A stretch of 64,000 nt of DNA, taken from NCBI GenBank assembly GCA_023431205.1, contig JAEYXQ010000160.1:1-64000 (forward strand), in the 5' to 3' direction. Numbering within the stretch: position 1 is the first letter of the stretch; every line of letters begins with the position of its first letter. The notes beneath the pieces were generated by a model, which made no database searches, was not told the origin of the DNA, and saw only the letters and a list, made by a program, of their open reading frames with translations. A program made the translations under genes and the position numbers. This stretch comes from Pseudomonadota bacterium. GTDB lineage: Bacteria > Pseudomonadota > Alphaproteobacteria > Rhizobiales > Devosiaceae. Positions 33,802 through 43,174 of this stretch are shown here, piece by piece.

Positions 33802-35686
33802 GGCGGCACAGGACTGGTGGGGCGTCCTCGCTCCGCCGCCGACGCTGACTGTCAGCCAATGGGCTGATCGGGAGCGCCGACTGAGCCCAGAGGCCAGCGC
33901 CGAGCCGGGTATCTGGGACACGAGCCGTGCCGAGTATCAGCGCGGCATCATGGACGCGTTTTGCGATCCGGCCGTGCATACCGTTGTGGTGATGTCATCG
34001 GCACAGGTGGGCAAGACGGAGATCCTCAACAACATCGTCGGTTACCATATCGACCAGGACCCCAGCCCGACGCTGATCCTGCAGCCGACCATCGAGATGG
34101 CGCAGACCTGGTCCAAGGACCGGTTGGCGCCGATGCTGCGAGATACCCCCGCCCTGAGCGGCAAGGTGTCGGACGTGCGATCTCGGGATGGCAAGAACAC
34201 CATCCTGCACAAGTCGTTCGATGGCGGTCACATCACCATGGCCGGGGCGAACAGCGCGGCGTCTCTGGCATCGCGGCCCATCCGCATCGTGCTCTGTGAT
34301 GAGGTGGACAGGTATCCGCCATCGGCGGGCACGGAAGGTGACCCGATCTCGCTGGCGCGCAAGCGCTCGACGACATTCTGGAACCGCAAGATCGGGCTGT
34401 TCTCGACGCCCACGGTGAAGGCTGTGTCGCGCATCGAGGCGGCGTTCACCGAGAGCGACCAGCGGCGCTTCTGGGTGCCTTGCCCACACTGCGGCGAGTT
34501 GCAGGTGCTGCGTTGGTCGCAGGTGCGCTGGGACGACGGCAAGCCGGAGACGGCGGCCTACCTGTGCGCATCTGACGAGTGCGGCGTGTTCTGGACGGAC
34601 GGCGAGCGCTGGCAGGCTATCCGCCGCGGTGAGTGGCGAGCCGAGGGTGGTTTTACCGGTGTGGCCGGCTTCCACCTATCGGAGCTCTATTCGCCATGGG
34701 TTCGCCTCGCTGACACGGCGCGGGCTTTCATTGAGGCGAAGGGTAACCCCGAGCGGCTCAAAACTTGGGTGAACACCTCGCTGGGTGAGACCTGGGAGGA
34801 ACGCGGCGAGGAAGTCGACCTGCACGCGATGCAGGAACGGGCGCGGACTGAGGGCTGGCGCTCGAAGGTGGACGGCGGCGACGATCTGCTTCCTGCACCT
34901 GCTGGCGTGCTGGTCATTACCTGCGGCGTCGACGTTCAGGGCGACCGCCTCGAGGTGGAGCGGGTTGGCTGGGGCGTCGATGACGAATCCTGGTCTCTCG
35001 ACCACCAGGTCATCTACGGCGATCCATCTGGCCCGGATGTGTGGGCGGATCTCGACGAGTACCTGCTGACGCCGACCCGAACCGAGGATGGCCGGCAACT
35101 GATGGTAGCGGCGACGGCGATCGACTCCGGGGGCCACTACACCGACGCGGTCTACAACTTCGTGCGGGATAAGAGCCGCCGCCGTGTCTGGGCCATCAAG
35201 GGTCAGGCGGGCGAGGGCAAGCCGGTATGGCCGAAGCTCGCCAGCAAGAACAACAAGGGCCGCATCGCCCTGTTCAACATCGGCGTCGATAGCGCCAAGG
35301 ACATCATCTACGGGCGCCTCAAGATCGAAACGCCTGGCCCCGGCTACTGCCATTTCCCAACGGATCGGGACGGGGCCTATTTCGAGCAGCTGACATCGGA
35401 AACGGTGGTCACTCGCTACGTGAAGGGTTTCCCGGTGCGCTCCTGGGTGCCGAAGCCGAACACCCGGCAGGAAGCGCTCGACTGTCGCGTCTATGCCTTC
35501 GCTGCCCTGCGCTCGATGTCCATCAGCTGGGCGAAGGTGCAGCGCCTGCTGGCCGAGCAGCAGCGGGTTAAGCGGCAAGAGGAAGTCGTCGAAGAAGAAG
35601 TGGCACCGGCTCCGGCCGGCGCCGTGGTTGTGCAGCAGCGCGTCGCTCCGCGAAGGGTGGCGCGATCGTCTTTCCTGGGTCGATGA
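33713..35686 (+). CDS. Terminase large subunit (GpA family)
   Basis: A 657-residue ATPase-nuclease that packages DNA. Walker A-like VMSSAQVGKTE (K101), Walker B RIVLCDEVDRYP (D196/E197), and a zinc-binding segment (CPHCGEL ... YLCASDECG). The nuclease domain lies in the second half (VDVQGDRLEVERVGW). ATG 33713 gives the expected GpA-type N terminus and overlaps the small subunit by 89 bases; no later in-frame ATG fits. The C-terminal 40 residues are low-complexity. Confidence 0.92.
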   Translation: MASRKRSQNSAAQQSREYLHLTTKNTAVLEAAQDWWGVLAPPPTLTVSQWADRERRLSPEASAEPGIWDTSRAEYQRGIMDAFCDPAVHTVVVMSSAQVGKTEILNNIVGYHIDQDPSPTLILQPTIEMAQTWSKDRLAPMLRDTPALSGKVSDVRSRDGKNTILHKSFDGGHITMAGANSAASLASRPIRIVLCDEVDRYPPSAGTEGDPISLARKRSTTFWNRKIGLFSTPTVKAVSRIEAAFTESDQRRFWVPCPHCGELQVLRWSQVRWDDGKPETAAYLCASDECGVFWTDGERWQAIRRGEWRAEGGFTGVAGFHLSELYSPWVRLADTARAFIEAKGNPERLKTWVNTSLGETWEERGEEVDLHAMQERARTEGWRSKVDGGDDLLPAPAGVLVITCGVDVQGDRLEVERVGWGVDDESWSLDHQVIYGDPSGPDVWADLDEYLLTPTRTEDGRQLMVAATAIDSGGHYTDAVYNFVRDKSRRRVWAIKGQAGEGKPVWPKLASKNNKGRIALFNIGVDSAKDIIYGRLKIETPGPGYCHFPTDRDGAYFEQLTSETVVTRYVKGFPVRSWVPKPNTRQEALDCRVYAFAALRSMSISWAKVQRLLAEQQRVKRQEEVVEEEVAPAPAGAVVVQQRVAPRRVARSSFLGR

Positions 35687-35695
35687 GGTTGGTGA

Positions 35696-35911
35696 ATGGC
35701 TTGGACGCAGACCGACATCGACAAGCTCAAGGCGGCAATCGCCCAGGGCGCGACCAAGGTGAAGTTCGCCGATCGTGAAGTGACTTACCGGAGCCTGGAC
35801 GAGATGCGCGAAACCCTGCGGATCCTGCAGGCAGAGGTCGATGCTGCGGCGGGGCTGACCCGCACCCGCGTGCGCCGCGTCCTGTTCGTTACCGGCAAGG
35901 GCCTGCTCTGA
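35696..35911 (+). CDS. gpW-like head-tail joining protein
   Basis: 71 residues (TQTDIDKLKAAIAQGATKVKF ... YRSLDEMRETLRILQAEV), the classic alpha-beta-alpha gpW form. It sits between terminase and portal as in lambda. In lambda, gpW is needed to stabilise packaged heads before tail joining. Confidence 0.85.
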   Translation: MAWTQTDIDKLKAAIAQGATKVKFADREVTYRSLDEMRETLRILQAEVDAAAGLTRTRVRRVLFVTGKGLL

Positions 35912-37413
35912 TGCGGAGCCCAGTCAGGTTCAGGGTGAAGGGCACAAACCAGTACGTGCAGCCCGTCGCTTATGGTGGGTATGGCGCTGCTGGGCGTGGT
36001 GCCCGTCTGGTGCGATGGACGCCGCCGACATCGGGCCCCAATGCGGTGCTGGGCGACAGCGTGGATTCGCTGCGCACCCGCTCTCGCGATGCTGTGCGGC
36101 AGATGGGTTATGCCGAGGCTGGCGTCGAGACACTGGTCTCGAACATCGTCGGCACCGGCATCAAGCCGCAGTTCACGACGCCTGATGCCCAGTTCAACAA
36201 GGAACTGGCCGCAGCCTTCCTCGAGTGGACCGACGAGGCAGACGCTGAAGGGCGACTCGACTTCTACGGGCTGCAGGCGCTGTCCGTTCGCTCCATGATC
36301 GAAGGGGGCGATGTGTTCGCCCGCATGCGGACACGGCTGCTCAGCGATGGGCTGTCCGTGCCGCTGCAGATCCAGGTGCTCGAGGCGGAATACGTCCCGA
36401 CCGACAAGAACTCAGGCGGTACTGGCGCCAACGTGGTGCGCTGCGGCGTCGAGTTCGACACCATTGGCCGCCCGTTCGCCTACCACATGCACCGGACCCA
36501 TCCGAACGATGGCCCTTACATGGCGGTGTTGAACTCGCAGGCCACGTTCCCGGTGCCGGCCAGTGAGGTGGCGCATCTCGCCGGCATTCGTCGGCCTGGT
36601 CAGGTCCGCGGCGAGCCGTGGCTGACCCGGGCGCTGATCAAGCTCAACGATCTCGACAAGTACGATGACGCACAGCTGGTGCGGCAGCAGATCGCTGCAC
36701 TGTTTACCGGCTTCGTCACGGACGATGGTGAAGAGCCTATCGGCGATGAGGCCGACGTACTCGGCGGCGTCGTCACCACTGACGGCGAGACCGAGCTCGC
36801 CTCACTGGAGCCCGGCACAATGCAGGTGCTGCCTCCGGGCAGACGTATCGAATGGTCGGAGCCGCCCAGCCCCGGCGACAGCTACGAATCCTTCATGCGC
36901 GAGCAGAAGCGTGGCGTGGCCGTGTCGCTGGGCATCCTCTACGAGCAGTTGACCGGCGACTACGAGAAGATCAACGACCGCACCTTCCGGGCGGCGGTGA
37001 ACGAGTTCCGCCGCCGCTGCGCCATGTGGCAGCACCACCTGGTGGTGTTCCAGTGGTGCCGGCCGCTCCTGCGTCGGTGGTCGGAACTGGCGGTGCTCTC
37101 CGGCCGCGTCCGACTGCCGGAGGGCATCACGGTGGGGCAGGTAGCCCGGGCCAAGTGGGTGCCGCAGGGCTGGGCCTACATCCACCCGGTGCAGGACGTG
37201 CAGAGCAAGGAGCTCGAGGTGCGCGCCGGCTTCCGCTCCCGCAGCGAGGTGGTGTCCGCCGACGGCTACGACGTCGAGCAGGTGGATGCCGAGATCGAGG
37301 CAGACAACAAGCGCGCCGATGACGCTGGCCTGGTGCTGGACACCGACCCGCGGAAGACGACCCGCTCCGGCGCCAATGCCGGGCAGAACGATGAGCCGAG
37401 CGCTCAACCCTAA
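35911..37413 (+). CDS. Portal protein (lambda gpB family)
   Basis: 500 residues forming the dodecameric portal at one capsid vertex. Features: RSRDAVRQMGYAEAGVETLVSNIVGTGIKP near the N terminus, LTGDYEKINDRTFRAAVNEFRR and the basic C-terminal region, all typical for lambda-family portals. It overlaps the gpW-like gene by one base. Confidence 0.92.
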   Translation: MRSPVRFRVKGTNQYVQPVAYGGYGAAGRGARLVRWTPPTSGPNAVLGDSVDSLRTRSRDAVRQMGYAEAGVETLVSNIVGTGIKPQFTTPDAQFNKELAAAFLEWTDEADAEGRLDFYGLQALSVRSMIEGGDVFARMRTRLLSDGLSVPLQIQVLEAEYVPTDKNSGGTGANVVRCGVEFDTIGRPFAYHMHRTHPNDGPYMAVLNSQATFPVPASEVAHLAGIRRPGQVRGEPWLTRALIKLNDLDKYDDAQLVRQQIAALFTGFVTDDGEEPIGDEADVLGGVVTTDGETELASLEPGTMQVLPPGRRIEWSEPPSPGDSYESFMREQKRGVAVSLGILYEQLTGDYEKINDRTFRAAVNEFRRRCAMWQHHLVVFQWCRPLLRRWSELAVLSGRVRLPEGITVGQVARAKWVPQGWAYIHPVQDVQSKELEVRAGFRSRSEVVSADGYDVEQVDAEIEADNKRADDAGLVLDTDPRKTTRSGANAGQNDEPSAQP

Positions 37414-37427
37414 CTGAGGTTCACGAC

Positions 37428-38567
37428 ATGGCTGCGATCCTGGAAGACGGGAAGCTTCGGCTTTCCGGCTACGTCGGCGACTATTACTTCGAGGACGGAT
37501 TCACGTCCGGCGACGTCGTGCTGGCGCTCGCTGAAATCGACGATGGCGCCGATCTCGACGTCCACATCAACTCCGCCGGCGGCATTGCGACCGAGGGCGC
37601 GGCGATCCACGCGCTCCTGGCGGCGCGCTCCGGCACTACCAACGTGGTGGTCGAGGGCATTGCTGCTTCGGCCGCATCCCTGATTGCTATGGCCGGCGAG
37701 ACGGTCACCATGTCGGCCGGCTCGGTGATGATGATCCACGATCCCAGCGGGATGACGTGGGGCACATCCGAGGATCACCAGAAGACCATCGAAGGCCTTG
37801 AAGCACTCGCAACGGCCTATGCCCGCGTCTATGCGGCCAAGTCCGGCAAGACCGCGGACGAGTGCCGCGAGATCATGAAGGCGGAGCGCTGGTTCACGCC
37901 CGACCAGGCGGTTGCTGAGGGCTTTGCCGATGCCACCACCGAGCAGAAGGCGAGCGCCGTCGCGGCCTTCGACTACCGCATCTACGCCCATGCACCGCAG
38001 CGCCTGAAGACGCTCGCGAGCAAGAAGAATTGGTCCCTCGAGGCCAATGACCCAGCGGCCCCCGCCGCGTCACCCCGTCAACAGAAGGAGCCATCCATGG
38101 CGACGGACAAGACCCCGGCGGAGCTGAGTGCCGCCGATATCGACAAGGCCAAGGCGGACGCATCCGCTGAAGCCACTAAGACCACCACTGCCACGGCAGC
38201 CGAGATCGTCGACATCTGTGTCGCCGCCGGCGTGCCGACCATGGCTTCCGCGCTGATCCGCGAGGGCGTCACGGTCGACCAGGCGAAGGCTCGCACCGAC
38301 ACGGCCAAGGACATCCGCGCCGCCGTCGACCTCGCCCGCAAGTCGTGCCCGAAGATCGAGGCCAATGCCGCCGACGCGTTCATCGCGGCCGGCATGACCA
38401 TGGATCAGGTCCGGGCCAAGCTGTTCGAGCAGATCACCGCCGCTCAGTCGCCGGAGATCACCGCCACCCACCAGTCCACCACCGGCCACGATGAAGCCGC
38501 GACCGAGGCTGCGGCGATCGTCGCCAGCTTCCGAGCCGCCAACGGCCAGACCCAGAGGAGCGCATAA
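37428..38567 (+). CDS. ClpP-like prohead protease with scaffold-like tail
   Basis: A 379-residue head maturation protease. A ClpP-like domain occupies about residues 10-190 with nucleophile S81 (GIAASAASLIAM) and H104 (MMIHDPSGM). The C-terminal 170 residues are helical and Ala/Thr-rich and probably act as the scaffold domain, as in lambda gpC/Nu3. Confidence 0.88.
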   Translation: MAAILEDGKLRLSGYVGDYYFEDGFTSGDVVLALAEIDDGADLDVHINSAGGIATEGAAIHALLAARSGTTNVVVEGIAASAASLIAMAGETVTMSAGSVMMIHDPSGMTWGTSEDHQKTIEGLEALATAYARVYAAKSGKTADECREIMKAERWFTPDQAVAEGFADATTEQKASAVAAFDYRIYAHAPQRLKTLASKKNWSLEANDPAAPAASPRQQKEPSMATDKTPAELSAADIDKAKADASAEATKTTTATAAEIVDICVAAGVPTMASALIREGVTVDQAKARTDTAKDIRAAVDLARKSCPKIEANAADAFIAAGMTMDQVRAKLFEQITAAQSPEITATHQSTTGHDEAATEAAAIVASFRAANGQTQRSA

Positions 38568-38569
38568 CA

Positions 38570-38941
38570 ATGGTCGCGTCTTTCACCAGCCAGGGCACCT
38601 ATACGCCCGACGGTCTCATCGTCGGCACCGACGATCTGCAGACCCGCCAGATCACCCTGATCAGCGGGCAGAACCTCGCCCGCGGCGCTGTGCTCGGCAA
38701 GATCACCGCCTCTGGCAAGTACACGCTGAGCCTGTCGGCCTCGTCCGACGGCTCGCAGACGCCCGCCGTGATCCTTGCCGAGGCCACTGACGCCTCCGGC
38801 GGTGACAAGGTCACAGTCGCCCACTTCGGCGGCGTCTTCGACGAGAACGCCATCACGCTCGGCACCGGCCACACCAAGGCATCGGTGCGCGAAGCCCTGC
38901 GTGATGTCGGCATCAAGCTCCAGTCCAGCATCACGAGGTAA
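38570..38941 (+). CDS. Head decoration protein (gpD-like)
   Basis: 123 residues, lambda gpD-type: GTYTPDGLIVGTDDLQTRQITLISGQNL and GAVLGKITASGKY, then a beta-rich C terminus. Trimers on the capsid surface stabilise the head. It starts 3 bases after the protease stop. Confidence 0.88.
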   Translation: MVASFTSQGTYTPDGLIVGTDDLQTRQITLISGQNLARGAVLGKITASGKYTLSLSASSDGSQTPAVILAEATDASGGDKVTVAHFGGVFDENAITLGTGHTKASVREALRDVGIKLQSSITR

Positions 38942-38947
38942 GCCGCC

Positions 38948-39985
38948 ATGGCCGTCGATCTCTACAGCCCCGCGGTGCTCAACCGCGTTGTCCAGGACCT
39001 GAAGGGCGGCGTGCAGTCGTTCCTGCTGGACACCTTCTTCCCCGAAATCTCCGTCAGCACCCAGGAGGAAATCTTCTTCGACGTGCTGACCGGCAAGCCG
39101 CGGCTCGCGCCGTTCGTCTCGCCGCTGGTGGAAGGGCAGATCGTCCAGTCGCTCGGGTACAGCACCAAGAGCTTCAAGCCTGCCTACATCAAGGACAAGC
39201 GCGTCCTCGAGGATGGCAAGGCGTTCCGTCGCCAGGCCGGCGCACCGATCGCCGGTGCCGTCGACCAGATGGAGGCTCGTCGCCTCACTGTCGCGCAGGA
39301 GTCCCTGGATCAGATCCAGATGCTCACCCGCCGGCAGGAGTGGATGGCCGCCCAGGTGCTGCTCACCGGCTCGGTGACTATCACCGGCGAGAAGTACCCC
39401 ACCACGGTGGTGAATTTCGGCCGCGATGCCAGCCTGACCGTCACGCTCACTGGCACTGACCTGTGGGACGATGCGGCCGGCGTGCCGCTGCAGGACCTGG
39501 AGGAGTTCGCGGACCTTATCCGCGCCGCTTCTGGTGCCAATGCCGTCGACGTGGTCATGGCCGGCAATGTCTGGAAGGCCTTCCGCGGCAACGACGACGT
39601 CAAGGAGCTGATGGACAAGAGCGCAGGCCTCAGCGGCCGCACCAACCTCGACATCGGTCCGGACTCCACCCGTGCCGGCGCGACCTACAAGGGCACCGTC
39701 GGTGACTTCCGCATCTGGGTCTATGCCGACAGTTATGTCGACCAGACCGGCACCACCCAGAAGTACGTCCCCGACGACTACCTGGTCATGGCTGCGGCCG
39801 ATCAGGTCGAGGGCGTGCGCCACTACGGTGCCATCCGTGACGAGGCCGCTGGCTTCCAGGCCCTGGACTACTACCAGAAGTCCTGGACCCATCCGGACCC
39901 GGCCGCCCGGTTCCTCATGCTGCAGTCGGCTCCCCTGGTGGTGCCGTACCGCATCAACGCCACTCTTGCCGCAAAGGTGCTCTGA
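38948..39985 (+). CDS. Major capsid protein (lambda gpE family)
   Basis: 345 residues. FFPEISVSTQEEIFFDVLTGKPRLAPFVSPLVEG and the C-terminal QSAPLVVPYRINATLAAKVL are typical of the lambda-type HK97-fold capsid protein. Located between decoration protein and head-tail joining genes. Confidence 0.93.
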   Translation: MAVDLYSPAVLNRVVQDLKGGVQSFLLDTFFPEISVSTQEEIFFDVLTGKPRLAPFVSPLVEGQIVQSLGYSTKSFKPAYIKDKRVLEDGKAFRRQAGAPIAGAVDQMEARRLTVAQESLDQIQMLTRRQEWMAAQVLLTGSVTITGEKYPTTVVNFGRDASLTVTLTGTDLWDDAAGVPLQDLEEFADLIRAASGANAVDVVMAGNVWKAFRGNDDVKELMDKSAGLSGRTNLDIGPDSTRAGATYKGTVGDFRIWVYADSYVDQTGTTQKYVPDDYLVMAAADQVEGVRHYGAIRDEAAGFQALDYYQKSWTHPDPAARFLMLQSAPLVVPYRINATLAAKVL

Positions 39986-39987
39986 CC

Positions 39988-40248
39988 ATGGCCAAGCTCA
40001 TCGCTGAACACACGCTGAAGCGGAACAAGAAGTTCCTGAAGCCGGGCACCGAGTTCGACGCCGAAAAGGGTGAGGCGGAGGCACTCATCGAAGCCGGCGC
40101 TGCATCCAAGAAAATGCGCGCCGTCGAGGACGCTGACGAAGGCACTGGCGATCCGGCGACGGATACCTCGCTGCCCGCGTCCGGTGCCACCCAGGCTCCC
40201 GATCCGGATGCCGTCGGTGCTGCTGCCAAGACCGCGAAGCGCCCCTGA
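39988..40248 (+). CDS. Small phage protein after capsid gene
   Basis: 86 residues. The first half (LIAEHTLKRNKKFLKPGTEFD) is followed by an acidic, Pro/Ala-rich tail. Proteins of this kind are frequent right after capsid genes in lambda-like phages; function unknown. Confidence 0.7.
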   Translation: MAKLIAEHTLKRNKKFLKPGTEFDAEKGEAEALIEAGAASKKMRAVEDADEGTGDPATDTSLPASGATQAPDPDAVGAAAKTAKRP

Positions 40249-40251
40249 GCC

Positions 40252-40551
40252 ATGGACTTCTCCGCACTCAACAGCGCCGTCCTCGACGTGTTCGGGGACG
40301 ATCCTGACACGCTGCCGGTGACCATCGGCGGCGTGGCAGTGCGGGCGATCTATGACTCGCGGCACTTCGCAACCGAAGATGGTGAGGTCGGTTCGTCCGA
40401 CCTCATCACCACCATCACGGTTCCATCCGCTGGGCTGCCGGCGATCACCGACGACACCATCATCGTGGTGCGTGGTGAGCTCTACCGTCGCTGGGAAGTC
40501 CGTCCAGACGGGCAGGGGCTGACCACCATCCAACTCGAGAAGATGGCATGA
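40252..40551 (+). CDS. Head-tail joining protein (gpFII-like)
   Basis: A 99-residue beta-rich protein (AVRAIYDSRHF; STITVPSAGL-like region; LYRRWEVRPDGQGLTTIQL), typical of gpFII-type connectors. It overlaps the next gene by 4 bases, in lambda order. Confidence 0.75.
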   Translation: MDFSALNSAVLDVFGDDPDTLPVTIGGVAVRAIYDSRHFATEDGEVGSSDLITTITVPSAGLPAITDDTIIVVRGELYRRWEVRPDGQGLTTIQLEKMA

Positions 40552-40973
40552 CGCACAAGCGCCAACAAATCCGCGAGGCTGTCGTCGCGATCCTCGAGGC
40601 CATTCCTGAGTGGACCGGACGCGTGTTCCCGAACCGGACCCGGCCCACCGAAGCGGCTGAGCTACCAGTCGCGCTCGTCTACTCGCTGAGCGAAGACGCC
40701 GACGTGGTGACCATGGGCGGCACGCTGCAGCGGAGCCTGACTATTGCCATCGAGATCCGCGCCTCCGCTGTCGGCGCGATCGACAACGTCCTCGACGATC
40801 TGGCGCAGAAGGCCGAGCAGGCCATTGCAGCCGATCCGCGGCTCGGACGCCGCGCCATCCATTCCCGCCTGTCCGGCACCACCCTTGGCCTCGACGGCGA
40901 AGGCGAGAGCCGCCAGGCGGTGCTCACCCTGACCTACATCATCCAGTACCAGACCGACGGTTCCGGCAACTGA
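40548..40973 (+). CDS. Tail terminator protein (gpU/gpZ-like)
   Basis: 141 residues: a helical start (KRQQIREAVVAILEAIP), PVALVYSLSEDADVV, and the final LTYIIQYQTD. By position and pattern this is the minor tail protein that ends tail growth. In an ordinary lambda layout the tail tube gene would follow directly; here about 7 kb of other genes intervene. Confidence 0.72.
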   Translation: MTHKRQQIREAVVAILEAIPEWTGRVFPNRTRPTEAAELPVALVYSLSEDADVVTMGGTLQRSLTIAIEIRASAVGAIDNVLDDLAQKAEQAIAADPRLGRRAIHSRLSGTTLGLDGEGESRQAVLTLTYIIQYQTDGSGN

Positions 40974-40983
40974 GGAGGCCGCC

Positions 40984-41226
40984 ATGGCAGATATCGACAC
41001 GCCGTTCACGGCGGTGAAATACGTGAAGGTGACTAAGGCCACCGGCCTGCTGCCGGATGGCACCTGCAAGGGCCTGCGCGTCGGCACTGCCGGCACGGCA
41101 AACCTGGTCGACGGCACCGGGACGCTGCGCACCGATGTTCCTCTATTCGAGGGCGACAACCCGCTCGTCTGCCGCGAGGTCCGCACCGGCGGTACCGCGG
41201 ACAACATCTGGGCGCTGTACGACTGA
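40984..41226 (+). CDS. Spike-base-like protein (RCAP_Rcc01079-like)
   Basis: 80 residues: LPDGTCKGLRVGTAGTANLVDG ... NPLVCREVRTGGTADNIWALYD. The pattern (LPDGTC, VGTAG, then TGTTA-like ending in ALY) resembles the spike base proteins of gene transfer agents and related phages, which sit at the head-spike base. It overlaps the beta-helix protein gene by one base, so the pair may form a capsid or tail spike. Confidence 0.6.
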   Translation: MADIDTPFTAVKYVKVTKATGLLPDGTCKGLRVGTAGTANLVDGTGTLRTDVPLFEGDNPLVCREVRTGGTADNIWALYD

Positions 41227-42677
41227 TGCCCGGCATCGGGATAGGGGTGGGCGTTGGACTCGCCCAACAAAAGGGCGGGGGTGCGTGGTGGCTTCCTGCT
41301 GCTCCGGTGGTTCCAACCCCAGATGGCGGCACGATTTATGTGTCTGGCGCGTCACCCACCGCACTGCCAGCAGGAAACGACACAACCGGAAATGGCAGCG
41401 CTGCGTCTCCATACGCCACCCTTTCCAAGGCGATTTCCACGATTGCCACTTCGGGCAACAAGCTCGTTCTTTGCGATGGGACCTTCGCGGAGAGCACCAA
41501 TGGGGGCGGAAGATGGATACCCAACGCGCCATTCACAGCGCCGGTTGTCTTCCGGTCCTATAGCGGCTCGCCGGATGGCTTCATCATCTCGAATTCGTCG
41601 GGCACAACTGGCGTCATCAACCCACGCCTGTATCCAGTCTCAAACCTCTGGATTGTCAACGCAACCCTGCGCCCAACGACAGACACGCACACCATCCTCT
41701 ATCTTCCGCTAGACGGGACCAACGTGGTGACGGGCCTGAACCTAGCCGACAGCGTAATTGAGGTCCGCTCGTCCACGGGATCGTTGGCTGCGTTCTTTGC
41801 CTCGACGGATACGGCCCTGTCTGGCTTGCAGTTCATACGTTGCTCATTCAAGCGGGTAGCAGGTGCATCCACGGCGGCAAACCCCAATATTTTGGCCATC
41901 ACGCCGAGCACCCTCACTTCGTCCGCGTTCCAACCGCATGCGTCCATAGGCATATGGTACTGCAATACAACCGATGGGCAGTGGAACGCTTTCGCTGCCA
42001 ACTTGGGCGGCATCGATGGCCTGGACATTATTGGCAGTACGATCACAGCCAGCGTTTACGCGCTGATGGTGGGACGCGACACCGCAGGTGGGACCTTCCC
42101 GCAAGTGACGAATGCCCGTGTCTGGGGCAACACTCTCGAAGCGACAGGCGCAAACGGACACGGCCTTGAGATTGGGGAGAATGTGATCGGTGCCGATGTG
42201 GCGAAGAATATAGTCTCTTCCTCGCTGCAAGGCATAGTGGTCAAAGGTGCATCGGGCGCAGCGGTGCGGCTGAACACCGTCACACTGACAAACTCAGTGA
42301 ACGGCACCGCCTTATATGCCAAGGCATCTCAGGATACTGCATTCACCCAGAACACCGTTGAGATCGGCGGAACCGGCGCTGCAACAGCCTTCCGCGAAGG
42401 CGTCGACGGTTCGACCAAGGCGGGGAATACCACGCTCACTGGCAACACCTTCCAGATCAGCGGCGCGTCGGCCACTGCCCTTCAATGGGCCGATGGCACT
42501 GGATCTACGGGTGGCGCGGTGTCGAACGACAACAACATTACGCTGACTGACGGCGCAAGTTTGGGCAGTTTGCGAGGCACTGCGGTATCAACGCAGTCAG
42601 ACCTTCCCGCCGCGTGGGCGGCGCATGGCCTTAGCGGCGATGATCCGTCCAACGACAGCAGGAGCTTGGTGGCATGA
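41226..42677 (+). CDS. Right-handed parallel beta-helix protein, tailspike-like
   Basis: 483 residues. A short Gly-rich N terminus (PGIGIGVGVGLAQQKGGGA), then ASPYATLSKAISTIATSGNKLVL, the usual entry of parallel beta-helix proteins, and many short strand repeats (for example VVKGASGAAVRLNTVTLTNS). Likely a surface-glycan-binding or depolymerising spike. With the spike-base-like protein before it, it could decorate the particle. No catalytic residues can be assigned. Confidence 0.75.
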   Translation: MPGIGIGVGVGLAQQKGGGAWWLPAAPVVPTPDGGTIYVSGASPTALPAGNDTTGNGSAASPYATLSKAISTIATSGNKLVLCDGTFAESTNGGGRWIPNAPFTAPVVFRSYSGSPDGFIISNSSGTTGVINPRLYPVSNLWIVNATLRPTTDTHTILYLPLDGTNVVTGLNLADSVIEVRSSTGSLAAFFASTDTALSGLQFIRCSFKRVAGASTAANPNILAITPSTLTSSAFQPHASIGIWYCNTTDGQWNAFAANLGGIDGLDIIGSTITASVYALMVGRDTAGGTFPQVTNARVWGNTLEATGANGHGLEIGENVIGADVAKNIVSSSLQGIVVKGASGAAVRLNTVTLTNSVNGTALYAKASQDTAFTQNTVEIGGTGAATAFREGVDGSTKAGNTTLTGNTFQISGASATALQWADGTGSTGGAVSNDNNITLTDGASLGSLRGTAVSTQSDLPAAWAAHGLSGDDPSNDSRSLVA

Positions 42678-42715
42678 TGGTCAAGGACAACGTGTCGGCG
42701 GGGCGGCGCAGACTT

Positions 42716-42991
42716 CTAGTTCGGCCGTCGAAGGCCGTGACGTATCTGCTCGATTGCGTCCTCAGCCAGAAAGCGAAACGCGGGGTCCATGTAAAGGGCG
42801 TGGAACCACGCAAGGGTCTGGGAGGCAGCGCCGTCCGTAGTCCAGGTGCAGTCGGTAAATGAGCACCCTTCGAGCTTTGGCTCTCCACCCGTGAATTCTA
42901 TTTCGCAGTCGGTGAAGGTGCAGTTCCGAAATGTATCGCTGCCGAGCTTAACTTGCTTTCTGCTAAACGACTTGGCGACGTGTTCAGTCAT
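42716..42991 (-). CDS. Small protein with pentapeptide-like repeat
   Basis: 91 residues from ATG 42991. Residues about 18-50 show a repeating pattern (FRNCTFTDCEIEF, LEGCSFTDCTW) like a short beta-helix of pentapeptide-repeat type; the rest is helical (DPAFRFLAEDAIEQIRHGL). Function unknown. Opposite strand to the late genes. Confidence 0.6.
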   Translation of the reverse strand: MTEHVAKSFSRKQVKLGSDTFRNCTFTDCEIEFTGGEPKLEGCSFTDCTWTTDGAASQTLAWFHALYMDPAFRFLAEDAIEQIRHGLRRPN

Positions 42992-43174
42992 GATGCTCGA
43001 ACCTCCAAAGCTGGGGAGTGAACGGCAGCAATGCGATGGTGTCAAATCCCCACACCCTCACATCATCTGGCAACCACCAGAAGGAACACACCGACACCGC
43101 ACGGCAGACCATGGCAGGGTTGACATTGAAATCTGTATCCAACGAAGATCAACAACCGTTGGAGGATGGATGCG

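Noticed and set aside
38444..39892. 482-codon minus-strand frame opposite decoration and capsid genes
   Set aside because: Shadow of the capsid and decoration genes, which are clearly recognised.
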